64,000 nucleotides of DNA. It comes from Harmothoe impar. Its lineage: Eukaryota > Annelida > Polychaeta > Phyllodocida > Polynoidae. Made by a program: the position numbers and the translations under genes. The DNA lies in NCBI GenBank assembly GCA_947462335.1, contig OX381719.1:67062808-67126807 (forward strand), given 5' to 3'. The notes beneath the pieces were generated by a model, which searched no databases, was not told where the DNA came from, and saw only the letters and a list, made by a program, of their open reading frames with translations. Positions 10,176 to 20,100 of this stretch are shown here, piece by piece (the stretch's first letter is position 1; each line of letters starts with the position of its first letter).

Positions 10176-10416
10176 GGAAAATATATTTCCTCTGGATGAC
10201 ACTTAATTTAATATTCAATGGATATGCCTATCCAGGGGAAAGATACAGTTCCTACATGGAAAATCTCAAACAATTAATTCCTTACAATTGCCTAATGCTG
10301 GTTGTATATGTATCTAAACCCCCCCTCCCGCCCTAAGACTGTAAGGGAAGTGGTTACCACCTCCTTCCGCACACCAAACCGACCCAGTAACTTACAGCAT
10401 GGTCAGATTGTCAGAC
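10176..10416. other. Intergenic DNA, nothing recognised
   Basis: Short spacer with a C-rich patch at ~10319-10335. No feature was supported. Confidence 0.5.
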
Positions 10417-10490
10417 GGGGAAGTAGCTCAGTAGGGAGAGCAGCAGCTTACATGATCTGAGGGTCGTGGGTTCGAGTCCCACTTTCTCCG
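10417..10490 (+). tRNA. tRNA-Met(CAT)-like gene or pseudogene
   Basis: A 74-nt cloverleaf: acceptor GGGGAAG/TTTCTCC (two G-U pairs), D arm GCTC/GAGC, T arm GTGGG-TTCGAGT-CCCAC. The A box TAGCTCAGTAGG and B box GGTTCGAGTCC match the Pol III consensus perfectly. A T5 terminator follows at 10496-10500. The anticodon arm resembles elongator tRNA-Met (CAG...CTG stem, CAT in the loop) but the stem pairs only three central bases and the loop has one extra nucleotide. It is therefore probably a tRNA pseudogene or the head of a tRNA-derived SINE, though transcription looks possible. Confidence 0.6.
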
Positions 10491-11216
10491 AATGATTTTT
10501 CTGCGACCGATACAGTCAAAATAGCTTAGTTTGGTATAAAATATTTCAATAGTTCATCCCAAAGTGGTTTCACACAAGTTTCAAGTGATTCTCTTGGAAT
10601 AATTTTTTTTAAAAGATTAAATATCTAGCATTTTTCAACTATTTCTCTTGCAAAGGGGTGATTCAAATTTAGAAATGAAGGTGATGTAATTGTTTGCAAT
10701 AATGAGGACCATATTTTAAGATGGGCCCCCAAAGTTTTGTGCTAACTCTCCTCCCCCTGATCTCATGCTGCAAACACCAATGCTAACCCAGTACTCACTC
10801 ACTACCAGCTCTGATAGTGCTCTCTATATTATCATGGATATTATCATACAGTTCTATCAACTCTACTTCGAATCAGGTTAACATGCCTCAAACCTGGTTC
10901 TGACTACCGTCTCAAACTTGGTTCCAACCCTTTTGTAGGGAGCATATGGTTATTGCAATACACATTATCTGTCAAGGAATCACCCGGAATACCTGTCACA
11001 TAGTCACCAGCCATGCTTATGGAAATTTAAACCAGAATTATTGATACCCAATATATTTAGGTTATCTCTGGCTTCCCTGTGTCCTACCCACCCCTTCAAT
11101 GCTCTAATGCAGAAATCTGATGATTCCACCACTTTTATCCTAATCTATAATGAAGAATTTATTCCCATCAAGGAGTCAACCAGGGTGACTGAAAAGGGGG
11201 ACTTTAGGCCTATGCT
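10491..11216. other. Intergenic DNA before the LINE relic
   Basis: AT-rich sequence with no recognised gene. The start of a LINE 5' part may lie near 11160-11216, where the text leads directly into RT-coding sequence, but no endonuclease domain was recognised. Confidence 0.4.
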
Positions 11217-12441
11217 GTGAAAGTTCGGTCGACCAGATATCATAATATACCCAAAGAAATGAACTCTCAGGATGTCAGTGATTTAAGACCTATTAGCCTG
11301 CTGACACTACCGGGAGAGCTTTTTGAAAAAGTTGTATGTACCAGACTGCAAACCTATATGAAAGAACATAGCCTCTTGACTCCACACCAGCATGGATACA
11401 GGGCTGGTCACTCGACCATCTCTGCTATCACGACCCCCCTCAATAATATCATAACAAATGTAATTAATATTAAGCCAACAATATCCCTCTATCTGGATTA
11501 TAAGAAAGCATTTGATACAGTTTTTCACTTAATTATGCTAAAACATTTATCAGGTTTTGGACTTGACGAAAAAACTTGCAAATGGTTTGAAAGCTACTTA
11601 ACCAATAGGAAACAGTGTACCATAGCTAACAATTGTATTTCACAGTATAAAGAGGTTGTTTATTGGTGTACCTCAGGGTTCGGTTTTATGTCCTGTAGTT
11701 TTTTATATATATATATAAATTCATTGTCAGACATTGATCAATTTGATCACGCTGATGACGCAGTCATTTCTTGTAAAAGACCCTGTTCAAATACAGACCT
11801 CCTCAGATAAGTTGGCGACTTGGTGTAAGCAAAACAGCTTAACTGTTAATGAAAAAAAGACAAAATGGATGTTTCATAATGATTTAAAGAAAATTACCAG
11901 TGTTTTTACGATGAATAATGTTGTGTTAGATAGAGTCTACACCCTTCAATACCAAGGTTTAACTCTTTATCCCGAGCTGAAATTTGCTAAACACCGTATG
12001 AATGTTATGTCTAATGTTAGAAATAAAATAAGCCAGACACGTAAAATAACAGACCATGTTGATAAGCATACGTCACTTACTGAATATAAGTCAACGGCAT
12101 TGCCTACCATAGACTTTGCTGACTTCATATGGGATAGGGATGATAAGGGAGAAAATGCTGACCTACAAAGGCTGCAAAATAAGGGCCTACATGTTGTATA
12201 AAAAGTTGAATTAGAGAACGTTCCTGTCTTAACCACTGACCAAATGCATGTTAAAGGAGACTGTAGTATACTGAGTGAGAGACGTGACAGGCATTTCCTG
12301 TACTATGCCTTCTCTTTAACAAAAAATGCTGACCTTGTGGATAATAGAGACCTCCCAACCAGGAGACAGCAAGGAAAGAGACTCTGGGTACCACACTCTA
12401 TAAAACCTATGGTCCTACAGAGGCATATCACACTGGAATGA
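11217..12441 (+). pseudogene. Non-LTR retrotransposon (LINE) reverse transcriptase, frame-broken
   Basis: Three overlapping or adjacent frames give one RT. 11217-11810 has LRPISLLTLPGELFEKVV, HQHGYRAGHST, LYLDYKKAFDTV and a damaged GSVLGP block, ending near ADDAVIS, the catalytic (Y)ADD region. 11734-12201 continues with LATWCKQNSLTVNEKKTKWM and the thumb. 12244-12441 gives the C-terminal SERRDRHFLYYAFSL block typical of CR1/L2/Jockey-like elements. At least two frameshifts and a stop at the junctions make it inactive. No upstream endonuclease was seen, consistent with 5' truncation, as is usual for LINEs. Confidence 0.85.
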
Positions 12442-13228
12442 ACCGAGGTCTGAGTACACATACATAGAAATTTAAGTTAGCTACTAAAAACGACTATCCA
12501 CAATGCTTTATGAACGTAGCTTAACAATATTCATCACTTTATTTGTATTTCTCACCTCTTAGCCAATCAGAAACCAGTGAATTGAGTTTTTGATATAACT
12601 CATTCACATAATTAACCCCGCCCACGTGACTCTACTGATCTCTTAATTAGGTCATGTCCTCTGATTGGTTGAAAGGTGGTTATTTCATCCCTAAGTAGGT
12701 CAAGTTATCACAGTAACGGGTCAAATGACCCCCCAAATAGGTCACTGTTGGGGTCACATGACCACACTTATCCCCTAATTAGGTCATGTTACCATGGTTA
12801 CGAGAATGCTGGTCTCTGATTGGCTAAGAGTTGGTAAAGTGACCCCTCAACAAGGTCAAGCTACCCTAGCAGAATGCTGGTCTCTGATTCGTTGAGAGGT
12901 GGTCACCTGACCCCTAACTAGCTCACCTTACCCGAGCAACGGGTCATGTGACCCCCTAGGTAGGTCATGTTGGGGAAGAGATAGGAGAGGGCGGGGAAGA
13001 GATAGGAAAGGTCGGGAAAGGCACTGGATTTGGAGTGTTTTCTTCACCTCTGGAGCATAGCCAGCTCTGTACTCTGATAGCTATTGTCTACCACTGTTTA
13101 TATACGAGGAGTCTATAGGCAGAGTTTCAGCTCCGTAGGGCTATTTTTTACTGAGTTTCTCCCCTGTGTGGATCCATGTTTTACTCACCAAACAGGCCAT
13201 TGTACACCGGTATGTGCAGCATTAGTAG
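12442..13228. repeat. Degenerate ~100-bp tandem repeat of low order
   Basis: From about 12560 to 12975 a unit recurs that reads roughly: CTGATTGGTTGAGAGGTGGT, a short spacer, GTGACCCCCTAANTAGGTCA, then a GTTACC...GGTTAC segment. Phrases such as GGTCTCTGATT occur at ~12812 and ~12880, and AGGTCATGTT at ~12780 and ~12963. One copy contains GTTACCATGGTTAC (~12785), an inverted repeat close to the RFX X-box form. 12976-13228 holds nothing I recognise. Confidence 0.6.
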
Positions 13229-14020
13229 AGCCCCTACCATCTCCTCACGGCCCCTACCATCTCCTCATGGCCCCTACCATCTCCTCACGGCCGCGACCAT
13301 CTCCTCACGGCCCCTAGCATCTGCTCACGGCCCCTACCATCTCCTCACGGCCCCTAGCATCTCCTCACGGCCCCTAGCATCTCCTCACGACCACTTCCAT
13401 CTCCTCACGGCCCCTAGCATCTCCTCACGGCCCCTACCATCTCCTCACGGCCGCTACCATCTCCTCACGGCCGCTACCATCTCCTCACGGCCCCTACCGT
13501 CTCCTCACGGCCGCTACCATCTCCTCACGGCCCCTACCATCTCCTCACGGCCCCTACCATCTCCTCAGGCCCCTACCATCTGCTCACGGCCCCTACCATC
13601 TCCTCACGGCCCCTACCATCTCCTCATGCCCCTACCATCTCCTCATGGCCCCTACCATCTCCTCACAGCCCCTCCCATCATCTCTCGGCCCCTACCATCT
13701 GCTCACGGCCCCTACCATCTCCCACAGCCCCTACCATCTCCTCACGGCCCCTACCATCTCCTCACGGCCCCTACGATCTCCTCACGGCCCCTACCATCTC
13801 CTCACGGCCCCTAGCATCTCCTCACGGCCCCTACCATCTCCTCACGGCCCCTAGCATCCCTTCACGGCCCCTACCATCTCCTCACGGCCCCTACCATCTC
13901 CTCACGGCCCCTAGCATCTCCTCACGGCCCCTACCATCTCCTCACGGCCCCTACCATCTCCTCACGGCCCCTACCATCTCCTCATGTCCCCTACCATCTA
14001 CTCACGGCCCCTACCATCCC
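13229..14020. repeat. 20-bp minisatellite, about 39 copies
   Basis: The unit CCCCTACCATCTCCTCACGG is repeated head to tail with point variants (TAGCAT, GCTACC, TGATG) and occasional 1-2 bp losses (for example near 13568, 13627 and 13720) that shift phase. Because 20 is not a multiple of 3, all frames give repetitive pseudo-ORFs (SRPLPSPHGPYHLL). These are not evidence of a protein. Confidence 0.95.
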
Positions 14021-14208
14021 CATCTCCTTATCACCATTACAATCTGAAGTGATTTGACACATACGGAGCAAAAGTACCACATACGGCATCCAAAAGACAT
14101 GTCCAGTTTTCAACATACAACCCCCCTACCCTTCCGTATAATTGGACCAAAATACACCAAAGATACATTTTTTCTTGCTCCGTATGTTGAACAGAAACTC
14201 ACTTATGG

Positions 14209-14242
14209 CCGTATGTACATACGGCCGGCCGTTTGTACATAC
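14209..14242. repeat. Nested palindromes around a GGCCGGCC core
   Basis: CCGTATGTACATACGG at 14209-14224 is a perfect 16-bp palindrome. The 32 bp 14211-14242 form a larger near-perfect palindrome centred on GGCCGGCC (one mismatched pair). The word ACATACGG also appears at ~14060, ~14079 and ~14301, so a short dispersed motif surrounds it. Confidence 0.7.
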
Positions 14243-14840
14243 TGCGGCTGTATCTTTTTCTGTAAGATGCAGACATGTTGAGCTGAAACGCAAAAATAGC
14301 ACATACGGACCCTCCGGATGATACGGTGAAACGCCTACCAGGTATTAACTAATCCGACCTATTGATGATTAGGAAAAATATCTATATTGAGTTATTAGTC
14401 ACGTTTAGTCCCTTCTCATGAGATAAAATAGATATTGCCCCTTCTGGTGAGAATTGACCATACATATGTGTAAACCAACTATTCTTGTGAAAATCAGCTG
14501 TGTTTTAATTTATTTAATTTTCTGCCTACAATGTGGTCTAAAACTACTGTACTAATGTTACAAATTGATAGGATATGTCTTATCTTCGATTGATTATGTT
14601 TCTCATGTATTGTATAAGGGGGTCAATGTACTTATAAAGATGCCAATATCATGTGTATATTTATCTAGGTGTGTTGTTTGTTTAATGAAAGCAAGCATGG
14701 CATAGATTAATCTTATCAGACCAATGGAATCACAGTCAACAGAACACTTCAGTAAATTGATGTTGTCATCTTTGGTAACGGTATTTCTTCTGATTGCCAC
14801 AAATTATGGATTTCAATGTGATCAGCCCGTAGAGAATTCT
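14243..14840. other. Intergenic DNA left of the Ngaro-like element
   Basis: AT-rich DNA without a supported gene. It ends in GAATTCT directly before the first terminal repeat of the element. Confidence 0.5.
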
Positions 14841-15037
14841 GTGTATATAATTACCCCATAATTATATAAGTATAATGCTACCGGTATGATTGGTCATAGT
14901 TGGTTATATATTTTACTTAGGTTTGTACTAAGCCTACCTGGCCTGCTGGCTCTGTATGCCCCAGGTCAGGGTCAAGGTTGTCCTTCTTCACTGGACCATG
15001 ACCATCTAACAGGGATCCACACCTGTGTATTTTTCTT
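14841..15037 (+). repeat. A1 split direct repeat
   Basis: 197 bp starting GTGTATATAATTACCCCATA and ending TGTATTTTTCTT, repeated without visible difference at 20101-20297. It presumably carries the element promoter; the ORF1 ATG lies 25 bp after it. Confidence 0.93.
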
Positions 15038-15061
15038 GGAGTTTTACCTTGTGCAGCCACT

Positions 15062-16225
15062 ATGTCGGGTCTGAGGGCCTGTAAGACATGCCTGCATAGA
15101 CACAAGCCACCTACTGGCAAGGCCTGTGCTATGTCAGCAATGACTGAGGAGGAATTGGCAGCTCTAGGCCTGGAGAAAGTGGAGCCTGTACCAGGTGGCC
15201 AGCAGCCAGGTGGTAGTCAGGAGGAGGCCTATACTACACCCACAGGGAGAGTCACCAGGCACACAGTGAGGGGGTCACAGTCTGCAGGTGCCCCAGGCAG
15301 AGACCAGTATGGCTCTCTATTCGGCCTTAACGAATATGACGATGAGGACTACCAGGAGTCTGAGGAGGACGACATCTCAGTGTCTGGGCTAAGAGACTTG
15401 GTGGAGGACCAGCAACAGGAGTTAGCCAATGTGAGACAGGACATCGCCCAGTTGTCAGCCTCTGTCCAGGGGCTGAACTCCGCCGTGAGTACGGGTTTTA
15501 AACGGCTGGGAGTATTCAAGAACCGACAACCACACCCGAGCCCAGGTCCCGTGCCTGGCCGCCCGGTGCCTGGCCTCCCGGTGCCTGGCCTCCCTATGTC
15601 GGACAGCTCCCTGTCGTCTGAGTCGAGCGGTACCAGGCGTCACCGCAGACGAAGGAGGAGGGCCAAACGCGTAGTCAACATGGATATCACCAGATATCTC
15701 CCAGATGGCCAGGATAGGCCCAAGAGCTTCGCACAGCTTAACTCCTGCCTGTGCAGTCTCCTGGAGCGGCATGTGGAGAAGGGCACCGAGGATGCCCTTA
15801 ACCTGCTGTCCCACATGCGGTACTTGTCCGACCGGTCGGCGGAAGTCATCTACGAGCTCCATTATCTCCTAGAATATGATGCAGCGGCCCGGAGTCTGGC
15901 ATCCACTGATGGGATGCAAGTCCTTACTTATGGCATCCAATCCCTGATAAATCGGCACCTCGGACTGCGTTCCCTCAAGACCGGGGGTGGGGGCGGTGGG
16001 GCCCCGCCTACCTCGGGGAAATCCAAGTGGGCCAAGAAGAAGGCTGCCAGGTCAGGGGGAGGGGATGGAGGAAGTGATGGTTATCCATGCTGGTACTACA
16101 ACTTCAAGTCCTGTGATGGGGCCAGCTGCAAGAAACCCCATGTCTGCTACTCCTGCGGATTTGGTGACCACAAGGCCCCCAACTGCCCCAACATCAAGAA
16201 ACAGGCTCAGAAGCCTACAGCCTGA
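15062..16225 (+). CDS. ORF1: Gag-like protein with CCCH and CCHC zinc fingers
   Basis: 387 residues from ATG 15062 to TGA 16223-16225. The N-terminus has a Cys/His cluster (CKTCLHRH...C, residues ~8-22). Then comes an acidic region (EYDDEDYQESEEDD) followed by a predicted coiled coil (LVEDQQQELANVRQDIAQL). A Pro/Gly linker with three PVPGLP-type repeats and a basic RRHRRRRRRAK stretch (possible nuclear or RNA-binding signal) follow. A helical core precedes a C-terminal pair of fingers: C-x7-C-x4-C-x3-H (CWYYNFKSCDGASCKKPH) and CYSCGFGDHKAPNC (CX2CX4HX4C). This fits RNA packaging by a Gag. The same reading frame stays open beyond the TGA into pol. Confidence 0.88.
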   Translation: MSGLRACKTCLHRHKPPTGKACAMSAMTEEELAALGLEKVEPVPGGQQPGGSQEEAYTTPTGRVTRHTVRGSQSAGAPGRDQYGSLFGLNEYDDEDYQESEEDDISVSGLRDLVEDQQQELANVRQDIAQLSASVQGLNSAVSTGFKRLGVFKNRQPHPSPGPVPGRPVPGLPVPGLPMSDSSLSSESSGTRRHRRRRRRAKRVVNMDITRYLPDGQDRPKSFAQLNSCLCSLLERHVEKGTEDALNLLSHMRYLSDRSAEVIYELHYLLEYDAAARSLASTDGMQVLTYGIQSLINRHLGLRSLKTGGGGGGAPPTSGKSKWAKKKAARSGGGDGGSDGYPCWYYNFKSCDGASCKKPHVCYSCGFGDHKAPNCPNIKKQAQKPTA

Positions 16226-16240
16226 CTCCCAGAGTCAGCC
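16223..16240 (+). promoter_or_regulatory. In-frame UGA between gag and pol, candidate stop-codon readthrough site
   Basis: ORF1 and ORF2 are in the same frame and are separated only by this TGA. All codons from 16226 to 19138 are open, and the first ATG of ORF2 is not until about 16511. The stop lies in TGACTCCCAGAGTCA (16223-16237), a 6-bp perfect stem with a 3-nt loop. The context UGA-C is the leaky type. Re-initiation or an alternative start remain possible. Confidence 0.6.
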
Positions 16241-19141
16241 CCAGCACCTCCAGCAGCAGCCCAGAGTACATCAGCTGGTGAGTGTAAACAGACTGTACAA
16301 AGAGAGGAGCATGGAAACACAGAGCACCAGCAGGGCGCAGAGCCCCAGTGTAGCTCTCCACATTCCACACATTTTTCGTCACGAAGAGTTCCGCGGCCGC
16401 GGGATCAAATAGTTCCGTCTTTGGCCGCGGAGGAGACGGGGGCGCCACTGGTCTGTCGTCCGCTCGATTCGATTGACTTTTCTTCCGAAATAGGCCTAAA
16501 AGCGGACAATATGTCCGCAATTAATACTTCTAGAGGTATATCATTGACGTTAGCGTCAAATATTGACTGTTTAGCGCCTTATAGCGAAAAAGATTGTCGA
16601 AATGTAGCGCTCGATTCCTCGCTGGCTCCCAGCATCCCCCATTCAAAATGGCCGCAGGGAGACGGCGAGGATCAACAATGCGCTTCGCTGGAGTGTAAAT
16701 TCATCGATTATGGCGAATATGTACCCGGTAAGTCCGCAATATCTGTTGGAATTGATTCCCTTGGTCCTGTTATGTCTGCGGATGAGGTGGCGGACAGCTC
16801 AGTGGTCGCATTTGGTCGCAATCGCCTAAATTGTACTTTGGTTTCTACTCGTTCCCCCTTCGCTGTCGCAGAACATGGCGAGGTTTCGTCGGTCTGTGCT
16901 GAATATGTCGCCCCTGCGACTGTTGACGTGTTACAGGCTCTAGAAGTCGCAGAAATTACTAACCATATCGAATATGACATTCCTGTGGAAGGTCTAGACC
17001 TTCAACGGGGCGCTGTTGAAGGTTACAGTACTGTAAGTTCACCCGACGAACATAAGTGTTCGCCCGGCGAACATGAATGTGTTGCCAGTTCACAAGCTAA
17101 GTGTGCACTCAGTGAGGTCCCTAGGGACAAACCATTGTTTAGCAAGCCAAACTCTCCGTGTGACTTAGTGTCATTCAGTGATATGTGTGCAGATGGCCTA
17201 GGCCTAGATGTTGATGACAGTGTTGATGAACAGGACTTAGGTCCAGACTTTGTTACCCCTACTGGGAGGACTAGTTGTGATGCCCTAGGGCAGGTTCAAA
17301 ACAGCTCTAGGGCTGTTACTGTAAATGTCAATCCAAATGATACACTACCCTTAGGGGTGAGAACTCTGGTAGCATGTGTGTGTATCGAAGACTGTGTAGT
17401 GGAAGTATTCAGTGATTGTGTATTGGGCACCTGTAGTTGTGTTCACATGATAGGCCCTGTAGTTTCCCAACTCAAGCCTTGTAGAGTAGCGGCTGAGTAT
17501 GTCTTGTTCCCCAATGCCATGTGCTCTGAGGATGATTTTGTACTGAGGGGTATAAATACTGGGTTCCATATTGTGGATGATGTCTATATCCCGGGTTATG
17601 ATCGATCCAATTATAGAAGTACTGTCAGTAGCGAGTTCAATGTCATGATGAGTGAACTTCTGGTTTCTGAGGTGAAGGCAGGCAAGATAACTAAGGCCGT
17701 TGGTGCACCTCAGTGCATCCACAGCATGGGAGCCATCAAGAAAAAAGATGGAGGCGTTAGGCCTATTACAGACTGCAAGCGCCCACTTCACGCTAGCATC
17801 AACAACTTCATGTCCACCACTCGTCAAAAGTTCTCTTACAAAGGGTTGGACTATATCATAGATATGCTACAGCCCAGTGACTATTTAGCGGTCGTGGATT
17901 TAGCCAAGGCGTACCGATCGGTGAATATATTGCCTGACCATGTGACATATCAGGGCCTGCGTTGGGACTTCGGCGAGGGCCCGGAAGTCTTAGTGGACAG
18001 GTGCCTGTCATTCGGCTTAGCCTCAGCCCCTTGGCTCTTCACTCAGCTAGGTGACTTCGTGGTGCGGTGTCTCAACCGCCGTGGTGTAGACAGAATATCA
18101 AATTATATTGATGACTTTACGGTATTGGGTTCGTCCCAGCAAGACTGTGAGGTCAACATGAACATGCTCATTCTGGTGCTTAGGCGCCTCGGGTTTGACA
18201 TCAAGTGGGAGAAGGTACTAGGCCCTTCCCAGATCCTGACTTGTCTGGGAATAGAGGTGAACAGTGTAAACATGGAGTTGAGCCTCCCTGCGGAAAAGCT
18301 AGACAACTTGTATTCAACGATAAGTGACTTTCTGACAAAAACCAGTGCTTCGAAGTTGGAACTCCAACAGCTATCGGGCATCTTGGCACATTGTGCCACA
18401 GTGGTGCACGGGGGCAGGACCTTCTCCAGGAGAGTGATTAATCTGACCAATTCCCTGTCAGAATCCACTGACCGAGCAAGACTGTCACCCACGTTCAAGG
18501 CAGATCTAGAGTGGTGGAGGTCATTCGCTAGTGTGTTCAATGGCAAGGCCCGGATACTCCAGCCCTCTAATCCAGTGGCCGAGATATTCTGTGACTCATC
18601 GTCACGGGGCTTTGGCTCTAGTCTCGGTTCGGACTGGTTGTATGGGGTCTGGTTAGACAAGTGGGCTAAGGATCTCCCCTTCTTCCCGGACCACTACTTC
18701 CCCCCACCTACATTTGACAATCTTCTGGAGAACATCAATGTCCAGGAGGTGTGGCCAGTGGTGATGGCCTTGGCTAGGTGGGGTCGCGCGCTCAATAACA
18801 ATACCATCTTGATCTGGTCCGACAACACTCAAGTTTGCCGTATGCTAGCAACGGGCAGGAGCAAGAATGTCATCGCAATGTCTCTGCTGCGTGAACTGTT
18901 CTGGATGTGTTTTGTGTTTAATATTAGAATTGTGTGTTGCTACCTTCGCTCCAAGGAGAATGTGGTGGCCGACTTCATTTCGAGGTTGTCCTACCCAGGT
19001 GTAGCCCAAATTGATCCCCCGTTCTCCCTCTGTTGTTACAGACCGACACCGGCTAGAAGCAGAGTTGGTGCGCCTCCAGGACATGGCACTGGCATCCGCC
19101 ACGAAACTCACCAGGAAGTCACAGTGGAAACACTTCTATGA
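16226..19141 (+). CDS. ORF2: reverse transcriptase and RNase H polyprotein
   Basis: The frame is open from the codon after the gag stop to 19141 (971 codons). The first ~400 residues are a low-similarity Ser/Val/Asp-rich region with no recognised domain. RT blocks: IKKKDGGVRPITDCKRPL, YLAVVDLAKAYRSV, LSFGLASAPWLFTQLG and SNYIDDFTVLGSS, with the catalytic YIDD at 18104-18115. The thumb region LSGILAHCATVVHGGRTFS is conserved with the relic at 5.7 kb. RNase H follows: FCDSSSRGFGSSL, INVQEVWPVVMAL, LIWSDNTQVCRML and NVVADFISRL supply the D-E-D-D acidic set. The end overlaps the recombinase ORF in another frame, as is common in this element class. Confidence 0.9.
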   Translation, partial: LPESAPAPPAAAQSTSAGECKQTVQREEHGNTEHQQGAEPQCSSPHSTHFSSRRVPRPRDQIVPSLAAEETGAPLVCRPLDSIDFSSEIGLKADNMSAINTSRGISLTLASNIDCLAPYSEKDCRNVALDSSLAPSIPHSKWPQGDGEDQQCASLECKFIDYGEYVPGKSAISVGIDSLGPVMSADEVADSSVVAFGRNRLNCTLVSTRSPFAVAEHGEVSSVCAEYVAPATVDVLQALEVAEITNHIEYDIPVEGLDLQRGAVEGYSTVSSPDEHKCSPGEHECVASSQAKCALSEVPRDKPLFSKPNSPCDLVSFSDMCADGLGLDVDDSVDEQDLGPDFVTPTGRTSCDALGQVQNSSRAVTVNVNPNDTLPLGVRTLVACVCIEDCVVEVFSDCVLGTCSCVHMIGPVVSQLKPCRVAAEYVLFPNAMCSEDDFVLRGINTGFHIVDDVYIPGYDRSNYRSTVSSEFNVMMSELLVSEVKAGKITKAVGAPQCIHSMGAIKKKDGGVRPITDCKRPLHASINNFMSTTRQKFSYKGLDYIIDMLQPSDYLAVVDLAKAYRSVNILPDHVTYQGLRWDFGEGPEVLVDRCLSFGLASAPWLFTQLGDFVVRCLNRRGVDRISNYIDDFTVLGSSQQDCEVNMNMLILVLRRLGFDIKWEKVLGPSQILTCLGIEVNSVNMELSLPAEKLDNLYSTISDFLTKTSASKLELQQLSGILAHCATVVHGGRTFSRRVINLTNSLSESTDRARLSPTFKADLEWWRSFASVFNGKARILQPSNPVAEIFCDSSSRGFGSSLGSDWLYGVWLDKWAKDLPFFPDHYFPPPTFDNLLENINVQEVWPVVMALARWGRALNNNTILIWSDNTQVCRMLATGRSKNVIAMSLLRELFWMCFVFNIRIVCCYLRSKENVVADFISRLSYPGVAQIDPPFSLCCYRPTPARSRVGAPPGHGTGIRHETHQEVTVETLL

Positions 19142-19988
19142 GTTCTGCGCGCGCTACGACCTGTCACCTATACCATGTGACTCAAAAACTTTGTGCCTCT
19201 ATATCGCGCACATGTGCCGGAAGTTCAAATATTCGTCCATCACGCAGTATATCAGTGCGGTAGTATATCTGCAGAAGCTGCATGGCCTTGCCCCGGTATC
19301 GACCAAGGACTTTTCCGTGTCTCGCACCATGGCGGGGGCGCGGAGATCGTTGGGTGATACAGTCAAACAAGCTGTGCCTTTGTCTCCGAGGGATTTGTCT
19401 AGGATGTATAAGTTGCTAGACATGTCCTCGTCTCGCGATCTGTGCTGGTGGACTGCGGCCATTATGGCCTTCAGAGGACTGCTGAGGAAGGCCCATGTGA
19501 CGGTGAGTGACCAGGCCATCCGGGTGTCTGACGTCACCTTCAAACCCTGGGGCGTCCTGCTGAGGTTGAGCAAAACCAAGACTATACAGTACGGGGAGAG
19601 ATCATTGGAGATCCCCTTCAGCTATGCCCATGACTCGATATTTTGTGTAGCTACCTACGTGAAGCATCTCATAGTAAGTCTTCATCTTCATTCGTCTGAC
19701 TATTTGTTCCAGTATGGGACCGGCAGTAGTCGCACGCCGCAGACATACGGTGTCTTTTCCGCACGACTGAAAAGTCTCAGTAGTCGTGTGGGCCTCAAGG
19801 ATGTCTCCAGTCATTCTCTGCGGAGAGGCGGGGCCTCCTTCCTATTCTCTATCGGTTTCACCCTGGTGGAGATCAAGTCCAGGGGAGACTGGAGGTCCCT
19901 CGCTGTGTTATTGTATCTGACAGACACTCTGGAGAGGAAGGTCTCCAAAGATAAAACTGTCGTCGACTTTCTAGCAGTTTCTAGATAA
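19083..19988 (+). CDS. ORF3: tyrosine recombinase (integrase) of the Ngaro-like element
   Basis: The first ATG in this frame is at 19083 (301 residues), though the frame is open from before 19011 and overlaps ORF2 by at least 59 nt. The N-terminal SAM-like core-binding part reads TRKSQWKHFYEFCARYDLSP. The catalytic domain has the first Arg in AFRGLLRKAHV, a beta-strand Lys candidate in LSKTKTIQYG, the HxxR motif HSLRRGGAS (H-S-L-R at 19812-19823), the GDW motif RGDWRSLA, and the Tyr nucleophile candidate in VLLYLTDT. It joins circular cDNA to the genome by strand exchange. All expected catalytic positions are present, so activity is plausible. Confidence 0.92.
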   Translation: MALASATKLTRKSQWKHFYEFCARYDLSPIPCDSKTLCLYIAHMCRKFKYSSITQYISAVVYLQKLHGLAPVSTKDFSVSRTMAGARRSLGDTVKQAVPLSPRDLSRMYKLLDMSSSRDLCWWTAAIMAFRGLLRKAHVTVSDQAIRVSDVTFKPWGVLLRLSKTKTIQYGERSLEIPFSYAHDSIFCVATYVKHLIVSLHLHSSDYLFQYGTGSSRTPQTYGVFSARLKSLSSRVGLKDVSSHSLRRGGASFLFSIGFTLVEIKSRGDWRSLAVLLYLTDTLERKVSKDKTVVDFLAVSR

Positions 19989-20016
19989 TTCCTTACCCTA
20001 TTTGTGTTTGGGTGTT

Positions 20017-20100
20017 GGGTGGTTAAATCTACCCAAATTGGTCAATCAATTATCTATTGTTGTTGTTTATCATCATCGTTTCAGTTAGGTCAGCTTTATT
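20017..20100 (+). repeat. B1 split direct repeat
   Basis: 84 bp beginning GGGTGGTTAAATCTACCCAA, repeated at 20323-20406. It starts 28 bp after the recombinase stop and abuts A2, forming the internal B1-A2 junction expected of a circle-derived template. Confidence 0.92.

Noticed and set aside
13084..13854. Long proline/histidine-rich ORFs across the 13-14 kb array
   Set aside because: They are frame-neutral translations of a 20-bp minisatellite. All frames look alike and there is no start context, splice site or unique flank.
13229..14020. CRISPR-like array
   Set aside because: There are no unique spacers; it is a contiguous tandem repeat in an animal genome.
14886..15074. 62-residue ORF (MIGHSWLYILL...) found twice
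   Set aside because: It lies wholly inside the A1/A2 terminal repeats of the Ngaro-like element and shows no sign of being a protein gene.
17351..17827. Minus-strand ORFs inside the Ngaro-like pol and recombinase genes
   Set aside because: Antisense shadows of a clearly coding plus strand with catalytic motifs.
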